64,000 bases of DNA from Shewanella oneidensis MR-1. Lineage in GTDB: Bacteria > Pseudomonadota > Gammaproteobacteria > Enterobacterales > Shewanellaceae. Made by a program: the position numbers and the translations under genes. The notes under the pieces were generated by a model that did not search any database, was not told the origin of the DNA, and saw nothing but the letters and a program-made list of their open reading frames with translations. Below, piece by piece: positions 35,777-46,231 of this stretch (positions are counted from its first letter, which is position 1; the number at the start of each line of letters is the position of its first letter). The stretch lies in assembly GCF_000146165.2 (NCBI RefSeq), contig NC_004347.2, positions 806,001 through 870,000 on the forward strand, given 5' to 3'.

Positions 35777-37468
35777 CTAATTTGTGGCTCCTTGAGCCTT
35801 GGGCTTGGCATTGTAATCAAAGTTAATCTCTTGATTGATATTGGAGATCGAGCAAGTGCCGTGTTCGCGGGTCGTTCTATGATTGGCTTGGCCGATATGA
35901 AACTCGACATTGAGGAAGACGTGCTTAATAACGTCGATATGGTATTTATCAAAATAGCTTTCAACTTCTTGCTTTAGACCGTCAAACTCAAGCTCTTCGC
36001 GGATACGTTCATTCAAGATGCGATTTTTCTCATCGAGCATTATCTTAATTTGCTCGATCATCACGGGATCATTTTGCCATTCCGATTTGGGCGGTAGCTT
36101 TTTTAGCCGAGCCTCAATATCCAGTGTTGCAAGCACCATTGCCTGAACACTTTCTTCAATGTGTTTAAGGTTTTGTTTGAGCTCACCTTGCTCCATCGCA
36201 CAAAATACTTCTGTTTTAGTGCCAGCGGTAGCTCCAATGGCGACCGCAATTAGCCCTTTTTCTGCATGGGCGATACCACCAATTAAGTCACCACGACGGC
36301 CGCTGGTATCGCTTACCGTCAGGGTTCCAGCCGTTTTGGTATTACTATGAAGTAATTGTTTTGTAATTAAAATATTCCCCTTCGCGGTTAATTGGGAATA
36401 TTGCACAAATTGGGCGCTGATCTGTCCTTGTGCTGTGAGGTTAGTGGAAAACTCATTGACGCGAATTTGCCTGCCGATCACACCTTTACTGACGGTAATA
36501 TCACCTTCCGCCTCAAGGGTGGCTGAATCGACAAAACCCATGACGGTAATGTCACCAGCACTTTTCACTATCATGCCCTCATGCACGTCACCAGTGATTA
36601 AAATACTGCCTTTAAAGGTGACATGACCTGTGCTGATGTCCACGTCTTTGACCTGTAACACGTCATCGACATTCACGCCTGTACGGGTTTCAACGGGTTG
36701 CCCTGCGACTGTTGCGATGAGTTTATTGGGATCTTTGGGATGGAAGTCAGCACCTGTACCTGCTTGTAGTGGCAGATCTTTTCCTGGCTTTTGCTTAATC
36801 ACTTCGCCCTTAATGTTATAACCGGGGGAGCCTTCTGTCGCGGGGTGTTTTATCATCAAAATATCGTTGGGCTTGACCATAATCATGGAGCCAAGATTAC
36901 GCATATCGACTGTGCCGTCTTCCCGCTCCTGTGGCTGGAGTAAGCGTTCACGGGCCAGCGACACCTTACGCTCCAGTACGGCATTTTGGCCGTTTATGGC
37001 GTGTTTGCCTTGGGCTATTTCATTTTTGCAGCTATTACCGGGTTTGAGTTTGGTCATTTTTTGTAGCAAGGTTTGGATTTTTAGTTTGCTTAACCCCATG
37101 CAAACATTGTTTTTTTTAAGTTCAGTGAGAATTTCTGGTAAGTCGACCGCTTTGCCTCCACAAGGTGCGGTTAAGGTCATTGTCGCGAGCATTTTATCAG
37201 GGCTGATTTCGATCTTAACGCTACCATCACGGCGCTCCGCCAGTACGGCAAACAGCTCAAATTTCCCCTTATCTTGATTGCATAAGGTGTTGGTTTGCGC
37301 GACCACTTTATCAATTGCCTGATCAAGCGGATGCAGTAAACAAAACTCAGGGAGAGACAAAAGGCGCATCACATCATCACGGTTGATAGGACCATGATCT
37401 TTAGGGATCAGGCGTAATTCCGCCTGGCTTTTGTCACTGCTTAACTCGAGGAGTTCAGGGGCCAACAT
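35777..37468 (-). CDS. FapA/DUF342-family protein
   Basis: The 563-aa protein belongs to the DUF342/FapA family. The middle (residues about 190-400) contains the typical right-handed beta-helix with repeated short rungs such as VTFKGSILITGDVHEGMIVK, AGDITVMGFVD and GDITVSKGVIGRQI. The C-terminal part (about 430-530) is a predicted coiled coil (ESVQAMVLATLDIEARLKKLP). FapA homologues are tied to flagellar assembly or polar localisation in Vibrio and Shewanella. No flagellar genes are nearby, so the role here is open. Cytosolic, no signal peptide. Confidence 0.82.
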   Translation of the reverse strand: MLAPELLELSSDKSQAELRLIPKDHGPINRDDVMRLLSLPEFCLLHPLDQAIDKVVAQTNTLCNQDKGKFELFAVLAERRDGSVKIEISPDKMLATMTLTAPCGGKAVDLPEILTELKKNNVCMGLSKLKIQTLLQKMTKLKPGNSCKNEIAQGKHAINGQNAVLERKVSLARERLLQPQEREDGTVDMRNLGSMIMVKPNDILMIKHPATEGSPGYNIKGEVIKQKPGKDLPLQAGTGADFHPKDPNKLIATVAGQPVETRTGVNVDDVLQVKDVDISTGHVTFKGSILITGDVHEGMIVKSAGDITVMGFVDSATLEAEGDITVSKGVIGRQIRVNEFSTNLTAQGQISAQFVQYSQLTAKGNILITKQLLHSNTKTAGTLTVSDTSGRRGDLIGGIAHAEKGLIAVAIGATAGTKTEVFCAMEQGELKQNLKHIEESVQAMVLATLDIEARLKKLPPKSEWQNDPVMIEQIKIMLDEKNRILNERIREELEFDGLKQEVESYFDKYHIDVIKHVFLNVEFHIGQANHRTTREHGTCSISNINQEINFDYNAKPKAQGATN

Positions 37469-38168
37469 ATGAGCGCTTCCTACTCGGTTGTTTTATTTTT
37501 GTTTTATCGACTAACGCGAGTATAACAGTAGAAACTTTGTCCAAAGAAGCCTTTTTGACGCGGAAAAAGGTAAATGTAGTTAGTTTGTTGCTGATGGTCT
37601 ATTTGTTGATTTTTAAATAGATTTTTATTTGATTAACACCCTGTTAGCCAGTGTTATCATTGGTTTTTTGCCATATTTTTAGCATGAACGTTGATTTAGT
37701 TAGTTTTTTGCTGTTAACAAAAACTAAACTTTACAACGCAAGCGCTTATGATAGGGCTGTCAATTAGCCATAAATTGGGGGTCATTAAGGGGGGACTGCT
37801 ATTGATTCCGTTCACAAAATCATGAAATTGTTGTTTGCAAACAGGCCCAGTAAAGGGGGGCTAACCTCGTTCATTATGCGCTTTGCAAAGGGGAAAAGTT
37901 TTCTATCTGGTATTGTTAAGTCTAAACAATATCTAGGGAGTTTAAATTTATGCCTTTTAAGGTATTGAATTTAATTGTTTTTACTTAATTAACGGTTGCC
38001 GCACTTTGCAGAATTTCTCTATTGATCTGAACTAGCAACTGAGGTGAAAAATATTCGCCGTTAATTTGGGGGAATGACCCCTTTTTCATTCACCGCCTTT
38101 GCAAGAGATATGCATAAAAAAAGCCGAGTGATTTATCACTCGGCTTTAAACATGTCCTTGATATTAAA
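37469..38168. other. 700-bp non-coding gap with a plus-strand terminator-like hairpin
   Basis: No convincing ORF. The fapA promoter must lie at the left end. Two similar G-rich stretches (TTAAGGGGGGACT near 37784 and GTAAAGGGGGGCTAAC near 37850) and a terminator-like GGGG-AATGA-CCCC-TTTTT (38069-38086, plus strand) suggest an unannotated plus-strand RNA. A 12-codon ATG frame at 37950 has AGGGAG before it but no other support. Confidence 0.35.
38115..38147 (-). terminator. terminator of the lactate permease gene
   Basis: On the minus strand AAAGCCGAGTGATAAATCACTCGGCTTTTTTT forms a perfect 12-bp stem with a T run, 22 bp after the lldP stop. Confidence 0.88.
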
Positions 38169-39806
38169 TTATTTTGTGAAAAATACCAGTGTCCAAGGGA
38201 CTATGTATGCTTGCAATACTGTCAGTACACCAATAAAAGTACAGAAAAATAAACTGTGCTTTAGGGTAAAGCGGAAAAGGTCTGATTCTTTACCTGCCAA
38301 TCCCGTAGCTGCGCAGGCAACGGCAATTGATTGAGGTGAAATCATTTTGCCAGTTACACCACCTGTAGTGTTTGCTGCGACTAATAACTCGGGTGTTACA
38401 CCGATTTGGTTGGCGGTATTGGCTTGTAGTGCACCAAATAAGGCATTTGATGAGGTGTCTGAGCCTGTTAAAAATACACCTAACCAACCTAAGAATGGCG
38501 AGAAGAAGGGGAATGCTACGCCAGTGCCTGCGAGCACGAGTGCTAAGGTTGAAGATAGACCTGAATAGTTTGCAACAAAGGCAAATGCTAATACTAATCC
38601 AATTGACAATATCGGGAATCTTAATTCAATTAAAGTGTCTTTAAAGGATGTCAGTGCATTACTTATTGACATTTTAAGGACCACAATTGAGATCATTGCT
38701 GCGATTAAAATTGCTGTTCCAACAGCGCCTAATAAATTAAGTTTATATATTGCTGCATAAGGGGTTTCCTTAGCGACAATAGGCGCAGTTTTGATAACTA
38801 AGTTATGTAGGTAAGGAACTTCAATACTGATAGTGGCAAAACTTAATGCCAGCTGCACATCTTTGATACTCCATAACGTCACAATCGCCGTGAGAATAAT
38901 AAATGGAGACCAGGCTTTAAATATTTGGCCATTTGAGAAAGTAGATTTAGGCGTAACAGCTCTTTGTTTCATCCCTGAGAAGGTGAAAATTTCTTTTGGC
39001 TGCCAAACTTTTAAAAATAACGTTAAACAAATTAAACTGACTAACGCCGAAGTAATATCGGGTAATTCTGGTCCGATAAAGTTTGAGGTCAAAAATTGGG
39101 TAACCGCAAATGAAACACCTGCAACTAACGTTGCTGGCCAGGTTTGACGTATTCCCCTGATACCATCCATCATTGCGATAAGCCAGAAGGGAACAATAAT
39201 CGATAATATCGGTAACTGACGGCCTGCGAGTTGTCCAATATGGAATGGATCTAGTGATGACACTTGACCCGCTACGATAATAGGGATACCCATGGCTCCG
39301 AAGGCTACTGGCGCCGTATTTGCGATTAAGCACAGTCCTGCTGCATACAATGGATTAAACCCAAGTCCCACGAGTAACGCAGCTGTAATAGCAACTGGAG
39401 CGCCAAAACCTGCAGCCCCCTCAAGGAAGGCACCAAATGAGAAACCGACCAATAGCATTTGCAACCGTTGATCTTCGGTGACAGAGATTACTGAAGAACG
39501 AATAATCTCGAATTGGCCTGTTTTAACAGTAATTTTATACAAAAACACTGCAGTGATAATAATCCAAGCAATAGGCCAGAGACCATAGCTAAAACCATAG
39601 ATAGCTGAAGCTAATGCTATACTTACAGGCATTTTGTAAGTGATGATCGCTACTGCTAAGGCAATTAATAAGGTTAATGCTCCGGCAATATGACCTTTCA
39701 GTTTTAACACCGTCAAAGCGAGAAAGAAAAACACAATAGGCAGTAAAGCCACGATTGCGGTGAGCCACAAGCTACCGAGTGGCGTATATGTTTGGGTCCA
39801 AGTCAT
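38169..39806 (-). CDS. lldP: L-lactate permease (LctP family)
   Basis: The 545-aa polytopic membrane protein has about 12-14 helices across its whole length. Family stretches include [40 protein letters not shown] and the C-terminal [22 protein letters not shown] followed by [19 protein letters not shown]. LctP carriers import lactate (and glycolate) with protons. No lactate dehydrogenase gene lies in the window; it is a single gene with its own terminator. The long AT-rich upstream region contains an octamer repeat array. Confidence 0.92.
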   Translation of the reverse strand: MTWTQTYTPLGSLWLTAIVALLPIVFFFLALTVLKLKGHIAGALTLLIALAVAIITYKMPVSIALASAIYGFSYGLWPIAWIIITAVFLYKITVKTGQFEIIRSSVISVTEDQRLQMLLVGFSFGAFLEGAAGFGAPVAITAALLVGLGFNPLYAAGLCLIANTAPVAFGAMGIPIIVAGQVSSLDPFHIGQLAGRQLPILSIIVPFWLIAMMDGIRGIRQTWPATLVAGVSFAVTQFLTSNFIGPELPDITSALVSLICLTLFLKVWQPKEIFTFSGMKQRAVTPKSTFSNGQIFKAWSPFIILTAIVTLWSIKDVQLALSFATISIEVPYLHNLVIKTAPIVAKETPYAAIYKLNLLGAVGTAILIAAMISIVVLKMSISNALTSFKDTLIELRFPILSIGLVLAFAFVANYSGLSSTLALVLAGTGVAFPFFSPFLGWLGVFLTGSDTSSNALFGALQANTANQIGVTPELLVAANTTGGVTGKMISPQSIAVACAATGLAGKESDLFRFTLKHSLFFCTFIGVLTVLQAYIVPWTLVFFTK

Positions 39807-40822
39807 AGGGGGTCCATATGGTTATAATATAGTAATAAACAGTATTGTGTATGCAACATTACAGATACTAATGTTTAGTGATGTTGGAGTAATATTTTAT
39901 TCTTCAATAAGTGACATTGGTCACGCAATGTGGGGGTAGGTGAGAGGTTTAAAGGCGCAAATAGCAAAAAAATAAGATATAAGGCATGTGCTTGCGGTAT
40001 AGCTAAATTAGTTATTTTTGAGGTGTGCGTTGTCAATGCGTTTTGTTTGCTGGGTTAATCAAGGTATAAATTTTTGAAGTATAACTAATGATTTTATTGT
40101 TTAAAGTGGAAGGTATGACTAATTTTATAATGAAATTGTTTTTAAATATTAGATTTATTTATGATTTTATTCTTAAATTTATAGATTCGAGCGCACGTTG
40201 AATTTATTTATTTGTTATTTTTAATGTGCTTTAAATCGCTATTTATATGCGTTTTGGTAATGTGATGATGTGATGATGTGATGATGTGATGATGTGATGA
40301 TGTGATGATGTGATGATGTGATGATGTGATGATGTGATGATGTGATGATGTGATGATGTGATGATGTGATGATGTGATGAACGGTTTGACTCAAGATTAT
40401 TTAGCTGTTGTGGATTAAAATCGTAGTTACATCGAACTTAAATGCTTTAATTGTCGTGTCAGATAAAAATTATTTGTGCATGTGTCAAAAATAAGCGACT
40501 TTGTTTGGTTGAATGTTTTTTGCTGAAATTAAAACTTGTGAGGGAGTGTGTGTTGGTATTTCGTTACTGTAAAAAAAATCGGATATTTTGGTTAGGTTAT
40601 TAAGAGTTTTTTAAATTAAATTCCGTTTAGTAATTTATTGAATAATAACAGTTGATACTTCCAGGGAAACTGACTGTTATTTAGCGTAGTCATTTAGATT
40701 AATATGGAAACGCCAGATTAGGGCGCCGATATTCTCGTTATGCTGAGTACTCTTCCTATTATCGAGCGGAGAATGAAGTTTTCCCGCTCAATAACAGAAT
40801 TAAGTGAAGCTTAGCTGCTATA
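39807..40822. other. 1-kb AT-rich intergenic region upstream of lldP
   Basis: This stretch is very rich in T and A and has no convincing ORF on either strand. It must hold the lldP promoter at its left end and the 3' end of rsmC at its right. A weak hairpin (TTATTGAGCGG...CCGCTCGATAA on the minus strand, 40758-40796) may end rsmC transcription. Its main feature is the tandem octamer array. Confidence 0.5.
40261..40380. repeat. tandem octamer array, TGTGATGA x 15
   Basis: Exactly 120 bp of perfect TGTGATGA repeats, with no base out of place. It ends about 455 bp before the lldP start codon. It is too short-unit and too regular for CRISPR, and lies outside any gene. Such arrays change length by slippage. 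Confidence 0.97.
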
Positions 40823-41884
40823 TCAAGACTGTTGGAAATAATAGAGTTTGTATTTGTTATTCTCAGCAGGCACGGTTAATTGGCCAAACTCGGCGGCGAT
40901 TGTGTCCGAGTAGGGCAGATGGCGGTTAGCCACGATTTGCCAAATGCCTTTTGATTGTAATTGTTTAGCACTATCAGCCACAAAGCGCTGGGCGATATTA
41001 GTGGTGCTAGCAAGCCCATCGTGGAACGGAGGATTAGAAATAATACCATCGAATTTGCCACTGGTTTGGGCAAGACCATCGGAAGGATAAACCTTGGCCA
41101 TCATGCCATTTGCCGCCAGCGTAAGTTCGCAGGATGCCAGCGCCATGGCATTGATATCAATACATTCCAACGATAGTGTAGGCTGTGCTTTGAGTAGCGT
41201 AGCGGCAATCACGCCGGCGCCACAGCCAAAATCCAGTACCCGACCAGATAGCGTTGGCAGATGCGACAACAATAGCTCAGTGCCTTGGTCTAAATGCTTT
41301 TCACTGAAAACACCGACCAAATTGCAGATGGTGATGTTCCCTTGTGGGGTGGAAAGTTGATACTGGCTAGCCCAATCGCTGAGTGTTATCTCTGGGGCGG
41401 TATCAATTAAGCTGCTGCCAAAGAGTAGGCTATGGCGGGCGTTATCGAGTTTGACGCCCGCAGCGAAATAATTAGGCAGCAGTTTGACTAAGGATTTTAT
41501 GCCGCCTTTGTTTTCCCCCACCACCAGTAATTGACCATTAGGCACTAAATGCTGGGCGGCCAGATTAAATAAGTAGGGCGCTAACGGCTTAGCCTTAGGG
41601 AAGTACACGATAACGGTATTGTACTTATTTTGATGCGGCAGTTGATGGCCGAAATAGCAACGCAGTTTATTATTCGCCTGCGGCGCTAGATGCAGATAAT
41701 GGTGGTAATCCAAGGCGAGGGCATCGACTGAACTTGCGACATCAAGCAGTGCTTTTGGTAGTAAATCAGCCTCATGATTTAGCACTAATACTTTATGTTG
41801 GCTCAGGGTTTCCTGATTACGGATGATGACTTGTGATGGATTAGTTAACACTGTGCGGCTACCGAAAAAAATAAGTGTGGGCAT
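40823..41884 (-). CDS. rsmC: 16S rRNA m2G1207 methyltransferase
   Basis: The protein is 353 aa from ATG 41884, which has AGAGG 5 nt upstream; homologues usually start about 11 residues later, at GTG 41851 ([13 protein letters not shown]), also possible. It has a duplicated methyltransferase layout. The second, active half carries SAM motif [17 protein letters not shown], motif CIDINAMAL and the catalytic ISNPPFHDG. It methylates the exocyclic N2 of G1207 in helix 34 of the small subunit rRNA. The upstream 41 codons of the open frame are not protein-like. Monocistronic. Confidence 0.9.
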   Translation of the reverse strand: MPTLIFFGSRTVLTNPSQVIIRNQETLSQHKVLVLNHEADLLPKALLDVASSVDALALDYHHYLHLAPQANNKLRCYFGHQLPHQNKYNTVIVYFPKAKPLAPYLFNLAAQHLVPNGQLLVVGENKGGIKSLVKLLPNYFAAGVKLDNARHSLLFGSSLIDTAPEITLSDWASQYQLSTPQGNITICNLVGVFSEKHLDQGTELLLSHLPTLSGRVLDFGCGAGVIAATLLKAQPTLSLECIDINAMALASCELTLAANGMMAKVYPSDGLAQTSGKFDGIISNPPFHDGLASTTNIAQRFVADSAKQLQSKGIWQIVANRHLPYSDTIAAEFGQLTVPAENNKYKLYYFQQS

Positions 41885-42098
41885 TATACCTCTTATTCGG
41901 CTTCGAGCCAGCCTACATCCCTGCTTGGATAAATGTGTGAAATTAATCGACTTGGCAAAATGAACATGAATTTTGCCTAAGTAAACCAAGGCCAATAAAA
42001 AAGGCAACTATGTAAAACACGGTTGCCTTTAAGCTGTTAGCTGGCGCGATATTCGCGTGGACTATTATTTTTAGCAAATAGCAGTAAGTAGCAGCAAA

Positions 42099-43463
42099 CT
42101 AGCCCTGTGGCTGCACCGTTGTAGGTGCTGGGGTTTTTGGCTTCTTAGGTTTAGGTAACAGGCTAAAAATTTTATTGGCGATATCTGTGTTGTCTTGATG
42201 GCCGTTAAATAGCTCTGAAGCTGGGCCGGCGGCAAACACTTGCACATCCATACCCGTATGACCGCCCGTTGTCCAACCCGTATCAGTACGCTTATCAATT
42301 ACATAGCGAATCGCCACCGCCAAGGTTTCCGCGCCTTGCGTTCTGGCAGCACTTAACTTAGAGGTTTCTTCTTCGGTAAGTGCAAAGCCTAAACCGCGAG
42401 ATAAATCGGCTTGCCAAGCGTCACCGCTTATAGCTGCTTGCGCAAGTGTATCAGCGCTGGCGGAGATATTACGCAGGATCTCGGGATTCCAGTTGTAGTT
42501 GCCATCGGCGCCAATCGACAGGCCGCCAGTACTATGATCTGCGGTGATCACCATTAAGGTATCGGAATTCTGTCGCACAAATTGCTCTACGACTTCAATT
42601 GCGTTGGCAAACTCATCCATTTCGCCCATTGCGGCGGCAATATCATTATTATGCCCCGCCCAGTCGATAAGGCTGCCTTCAACCAGCAGTACAAAGCCTT
42701 GTTCATTTTGTGACAGTAAATTGAGGGCTTTTTGAGTCAAGGTACTGAGTTTTTTGGCATCTTTCTCATCGATAGCCCATGGAAGTTGCACCTCGGCAAA
42801 CAGACCTATCACTTTAGGTTGGCTAATGCTGGCAAGCTCTTCAAAGCGCGTAATATGTTGATATCCCTTGGAGGTAAATTGGGCTAGCAACTCTGGGGAG
42901 AAATATTTTTGTCCACCACCTAAAAACACATCGGCATTGGTTTGCAGATAACTTAATGCCAGTGCATCGTAGTTTTTACGGCTCTCGTTATGGGATAAAA
43001 AAGCCGCTGGCGTGGCATGGTTAATTTGTGAGGTAACGGCCACCCCTGTGCTTAAGCCTAAGGATTTGGCCTTTTCTAAAATGGTGGGTAGTGGCTGTTT
43101 TTGAGTATCGACCGAGATGGCACCGTTATAGGATTTGACTCCTGTAGCAAGGGCCGTCGCTGCGGCGGCCGAGTCGGTAACATAACCACTGACACTGGCG
43201 GGATATGTGCTCGCCATCCCAACCAATAAACGGTCGAAGACGGTTTGTTCGACTTCTTCGGTATCTCGATTGTCTTTGTAATAGCGGTAGGCGCTAGTGT
43301 AGGAAGGCCCCATGCCGTCACCAATCATAATGACAATATTTTTGGGGCGCGATGGCGCTTTGACTGGGTCAGTCTCATTGGCACCAGCTTCTGCTGCAAA
43401 TGTGGGTGAGGATAGCCATAAACTCATACCAAGCAGTAACAGTGGCGCTTTGGTGATACTCAT
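42099..43463 (-). CDS. phoA: alkaline phosphatase PhoA-type
   Basis: The 454-aa protein has a signal peptide (MSITKAPLLLLGMSLWLSSPTFA-AEA) and an alkaline-phosphatase fold. Zn/Mg ligands and the nucleophile are visible: IVIMIGDGMGPSY, then YVTDSAAAATALATG with catalytic Ser, QINHATPAAF, and late ligands ITADHSTGGL and WTTGGHTGMDV. It is a periplasmic phosphomonoesterase. It lies 72 bp downstream of gshB in the same direction and may be read through from it, but a hairpin in the gap and the Pho-type function suggest separate control. I see no clear Pho box there. The C-terminus is a Pro/Lys-rich tail. Confidence 0.92.
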   Translation of the reverse strand: MSITKAPLLLLGMSLWLSSPTFAAEAGANETDPVKAPSRPKNIVIMIGDGMGPSYTSAYRYYKDNRDTEEVEQTVFDRLLVGMASTYPASVSGYVTDSAAAATALATGVKSYNGAISVDTQKQPLPTILEKAKSLGLSTGVAVTSQINHATPAAFLSHNESRKNYDALALSYLQTNADVFLGGGQKYFSPELLAQFTSKGYQHITRFEELASISQPKVIGLFAEVQLPWAIDEKDAKKLSTLTQKALNLLSQNEQGFVLLVEGSLIDWAGHNNDIAAAMGEMDEFANAIEVVEQFVRQNSDTLMVITADHSTGGLSIGADGNYNWNPEILRNISASADTLAQAAISGDAWQADLSRGLGFALTEEETSKLSAARTQGAETLAVAIRYVIDKRTDTGWTTGGHTGMDVQVFAAGPASELFNGHQDNTDIANKIFSLLPKPKKPKTPAPTTVQPQG

Positions 43464-43535
43464 ATCAGATCCCTAGAAGTCGCAGGCGCTCTTAAGGCGC
43501 CTTATATTAATAATTAATCGCTTAGGCGTACAAGG

Positions 43536-44483
43536 TTACTGACCAAGACGAGTTTCGATTGCATCGAACAGCATGCCTGTGATATCGACATCAAACGCCG
43601 CTTGGATTTCGCGGATACACGTTGGGCTGGTGACGTTAATTTCAGTGAGTTTGTCGCCAATCACATCGAGACCTACAAAAATAAGGCCGCGTTTTTTCAG
43701 CTCAGGGCCAATGGCGCGGGCGATTTTCCAATCGGAATCCGATAATGGTTGGGCAACACCGCTGCCGCCAGCCGCTAAGTTTCCGCGGGTTTCGCCTTTT
43801 TTGGGAATACGGGCTAAGGCGTAGGGCACGGGCTCGCCATCTACCACCAGAATGCGCTTATCGCCCTTGGTGATTTCAGGAATAAAGGCCTGCGCCATCG
43901 CATATTGGTTGCCGTATTGCGTCAAGGTTTCGATGATCACCCCAAGGTTCGGGTCGTCCTGTTTGACGCGAAAAATCGAGGTGCCACCCATGCCGTCTAA
44001 TGGCTTGAGGATAATATCGCCCTTAGCTTGGTGAAACGCGCGGATACGATTGGCATCGCGAGTCACTATGGTCTCAGGGGTAAATTCACTAAACCAAGCG
44101 GTGAACAACTTTTCGTTGGCATCACGCAGGCTTTGAGGCTTGTTGACGATTAACACGCCTTGTTCTTCGGCGCGCTCTAGCATGTAAGTGGCGTAAATAT
44201 ATTCGGTATCGAAGGGCGGGTCTTTACGCATTAACACGACATTAAGTTCGCTTAGCGGCGTATCTTTGGCTTCGCCCAGTTCAAACCAGTGATTGGCATC
44301 ATTCATGACTTTCAATGGCCGCATATTGCCCATGGCTACACCGTTTACGATGGCGAGGTCTGCCATTTCCATATAAAACAGTTGATAACCCCTTTCCTGC
44401 GCGGCCATTAGCATGGCAAAACTGGAGTCTTTCTTAATGTTGATCTCACTGATGGGGTCCATCACTATGCCGAGTTTTATCAT
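43536..44483 (-). CDS. gshB: glutathione synthetase
   Basis: The 315-aa ATP-grasp enzyme joins gamma-Glu-Cys and Gly to make glutathione. Seen: the N-terminal GIVMDPISEINIKKDSSFAM, the ATP loop ILKPLDGMGGTSIFRV, ITKGDKRILVVDGEPVPYAL, and the C-terminal GLDVIGDKLTEINVTSPTCI. Full length compared with E. coli GshB (316 aa). It lies in the order sprT-endA-rsmE-gshB, the same as in E. coli. Confidence 0.96.
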   Translation of the reverse strand: MIKLGIVMDPISEINIKKDSSFAMLMAAQERGYQLFYMEMADLAIVNGVAMGNMRPLKVMNDANHWFELGEAKDTPLSELNVVLMRKDPPFDTEYIYATYMLERAEEQGVLIVNKPQSLRDANEKLFTAWFSEFTPETIVTRDANRIRAFHQAKGDIILKPLDGMGGTSIFRVKQDDPNLGVIIETLTQYGNQYAMAQAFIPEITKGDKRILVVDGEPVPYALARIPKKGETRGNLAAGGSGVAQPLSDSDWKIARAIGPELKKRGLIFVGLDVIGDKLTEINVTSPTCIREIQAAFDVDITGMLFDAIETRLGQ

Positions 44484-44576
44484 TAATCTGTTCCTTATTG
44501 GTTGCCATTGCTGGCAAGAAGCATTTAGGGATTAGCCTGTAACCAGTTAGCCTGCTAACGATTAATCAGATAGCGA

Positions 44577-45308
44577 TTAACCTAAGTCACCGAATCTGAG
44601 TTGCAGCGCGGTGATCGCGGTGAGTGAGGCTGTTTCGGTCCGCAGCACTCGGGGGCCAAGTAACACATCGGTAAACTGATGGGTTTCCGTCATGGCGATT
44701 TCTTCTGCCGATAATCCACCCTCGGGGCCAATCAACAGTCGCACGCGCGTATGGGATAAATCTAAGCCATTGATACCGTGCGCCGCCCTTGGGTGCAAGT
44801 TGAGTTTTAGTGCGCTGGTCGGTTCGCTACACCATTGCTGTAACTCCATCGCTGGGCGGACTACGGGCACTTGGCTGCGACCGGATTGCTCACAGGCACT
44901 GATGACTATCTTTTGCCATTGTTGGATTTTTTTGTCGAGACGCTCACCACTGAGTTTGACGCCGCAACGGTCGGAAAACAGTGGCGTAATAGTATTCACC
45001 CCTAGCTCAACGGATTTTTGAATGGTGAATTCCATGCGATCGCCACGGGAAATCACTTGGCCTAAATGGAGGTTTAGGGGCGATTCTGATGGATTGGCTT
45101 CACAGGACAACACTTTTACCGTGACCGATTTTTTAGCCGCATCGATAATTTCGGCAAGATAATCATGACCATCGCCATTAAACAGGCTAATTTGCTCGCC
45201 ATTGCCCATGCGCAGCACTTTGCCGATATGGGCTGCACCATCTTCGTCTAAATTCAGCTGTTGGTTTACGGCTAATGGCTGAGGTTGATAAATTCTTGGA
45301 ACTCTCAT
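44577..45308 (-). CDS. rsmE: 16S rRNA m3U1498 methyltransferase
   Basis: The 243-aa SPOUT-family enzyme has an N-terminal PUA-like domain ([34 protein letters not shown]). The C-terminal trefoil-knot SAM site is in [14 protein letters not shown] and [14 protein letters not shown]. It methylates N3 of U1498 in 16S rRNA. Start is 8 nt after the endA stop, so the two are co-transcribed, and gshB follows after 93 bp. Length is normal. Confidence 0.96.
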   Translation of the reverse strand: MRVPRIYQPQPLAVNQQLNLDEDGAAHIGKVLRMGNGEQISLFNGDGHDYLAEIIDAAKKSVTVKVLSCEANPSESPLNLHLGQVISRGDRMEFTIQKSVELGVNTITPLFSDRCGVKLSGERLDKKIQQWQKIVISACEQSGRSQVPVVRPAMELQQWCSEPTSALKLNLHPRAAHGINGLDLSHTRVRLLIGPEGGLSAEEIAMTETHQFTDVLLGPRVLRTETASLTAITALQLRFGDLG

Positions 45309-45316
45309 TGTCGACC

Positions 45317-46093
45317 TTATTCGGCTAATTGTTGGCGCAGTGGCGGCGCATTACAGGCATGTTGTACAAAAGGATTATGATTACCTTGGATCTGCGCTAT
45401 GGCGTTATCGCGTTTGCATTCAATAGTATCAACTGGATAGCTTTTATCCCATGCTTTGAATAATTTTAATTGCGAAGAGGCGATTTTAAGGCCATAGGTT
45501 TGCTGCATATATAAGTAAGTGCGAGCAATCTTTCCGCGGGCATTGGCGGGCGGTTGTGCTTGGCGATTCTTAAAATCAATGACCATTTCGCATTGACCAT
45601 ATTGACCAGTTTTACCGTTCCACTGACTAAAACGGAAGTTACTGCGATCACCGTTTACCTCTCCAATAGCGGGTACTAAGTTGTGCATATCCGCTTCCAT
45701 CTTATTAAATTCCTTGCTGCTATCGGCGCAGTTTTTACGACCGCCTTGTTGCCAGCATTGCAGTTGATGGCCAAATTCCCACGCGGGGACGATATGTTCC
45801 CATTCGATACGGTTAGCGCGGGTTTCTTGCTTGCGGACTTGGTAACCACAGCTCGTTAAATCCGGCTTCCATGATTTGCCTTTAATTTCAATATTGCAGC
45901 CACAGTAAAAACTCACTGCGGGCAGGGTGCCTTGGCGAGTGCCTTGGTATAAGGATTGAGACAAGACCTTGGCTTGACTAAAACTGCTTGGATGCGAAGG
46001 GGATGCATTGGCTGAGGCGGAAACCGCCAGCCAACTAAATAGGCACAGCAATACTTGCCGAGACCTTAAGGCGATTGAGGTGTTGTTCAACAT
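45317..46093 (-). CDS. endA: endonuclease I, periplasmic
   Basis: The 258-aa protein has a signal peptide (to about residue 30) and a beta-beta-alpha-metal nuclease fold. The catalytic stretch [20 protein letters not shown], the GGRKNC-AD segment, [16 protein letters not shown] with the Mg-binding Asn, and the C-terminal [11 protein letters not shown] are conserved with E. coli EndA and Vibrio Vvn. Eight cysteines in the mature part fit the disulfide pattern of Vvn. It degrades extracellular or periplasmic double-stranded DNA. Co-transcribed with rsmE. Confidence 0.95.
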   Translation of the reverse strand: MLNNTSIALRSRQVLLCLFSWLAVSASANASPSHPSSFSQAKVLSQSLYQGTRQGTLPAVSFYCGCNIEIKGKSWKPDLTSCGYQVRKQETRANRIEWEHIVPAWEFGHQLQCWQQGGRKNCADSSKEFNKMEADMHNLVPAIGEVNGDRSNFRFSQWNGKTGQYGQCEMVIDFKNRQAQPPANARGKIARTYLYMQQTYGLKIASSQLKLFKAWDKSYPVDTIECKRDNAIAQIQGNHNPFVQHACNAPPLRQQLAE

Positions 46094-46231
46094 TTATCCC
46101 AAAAATAATCAGTACTACGCGAGCCTATGGCTCGTCTTTTATGTCTGAATGGTAAGGGAAATACTGCGCCTTATGCAAATGACTCGTACTTTTTGCCGGG
46201 GATGTTGCTTTATTGTCCGCTATTGGGCTGG

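Noticed and set aside
36867..37277. 136-codon antisense ORF in the FapA gene
   Set aside because: Lies fully opposite a conserved gene with normal codon periodicity; it is Ser/Leu rich as expected of a shadow.
37950..37988. 12-codon leader peptide with AGGGAG upstream
   Set aside because: No regulated gene follows on that strand, and there is no run of a single amino acid as in attenuators.
38074..38334. 86-codon plus-strand ORF
   Set aside because: It runs through the lldP terminator and the antisense of the lldP C-terminus; the sequence reflects those.
40261..40380. Possible CRISPR array
   Set aside because: The unit is 8 bp with no spacers and no cas genes. It is a simple tandem repeat, as are the arrays at 49363 and 59372-59513.
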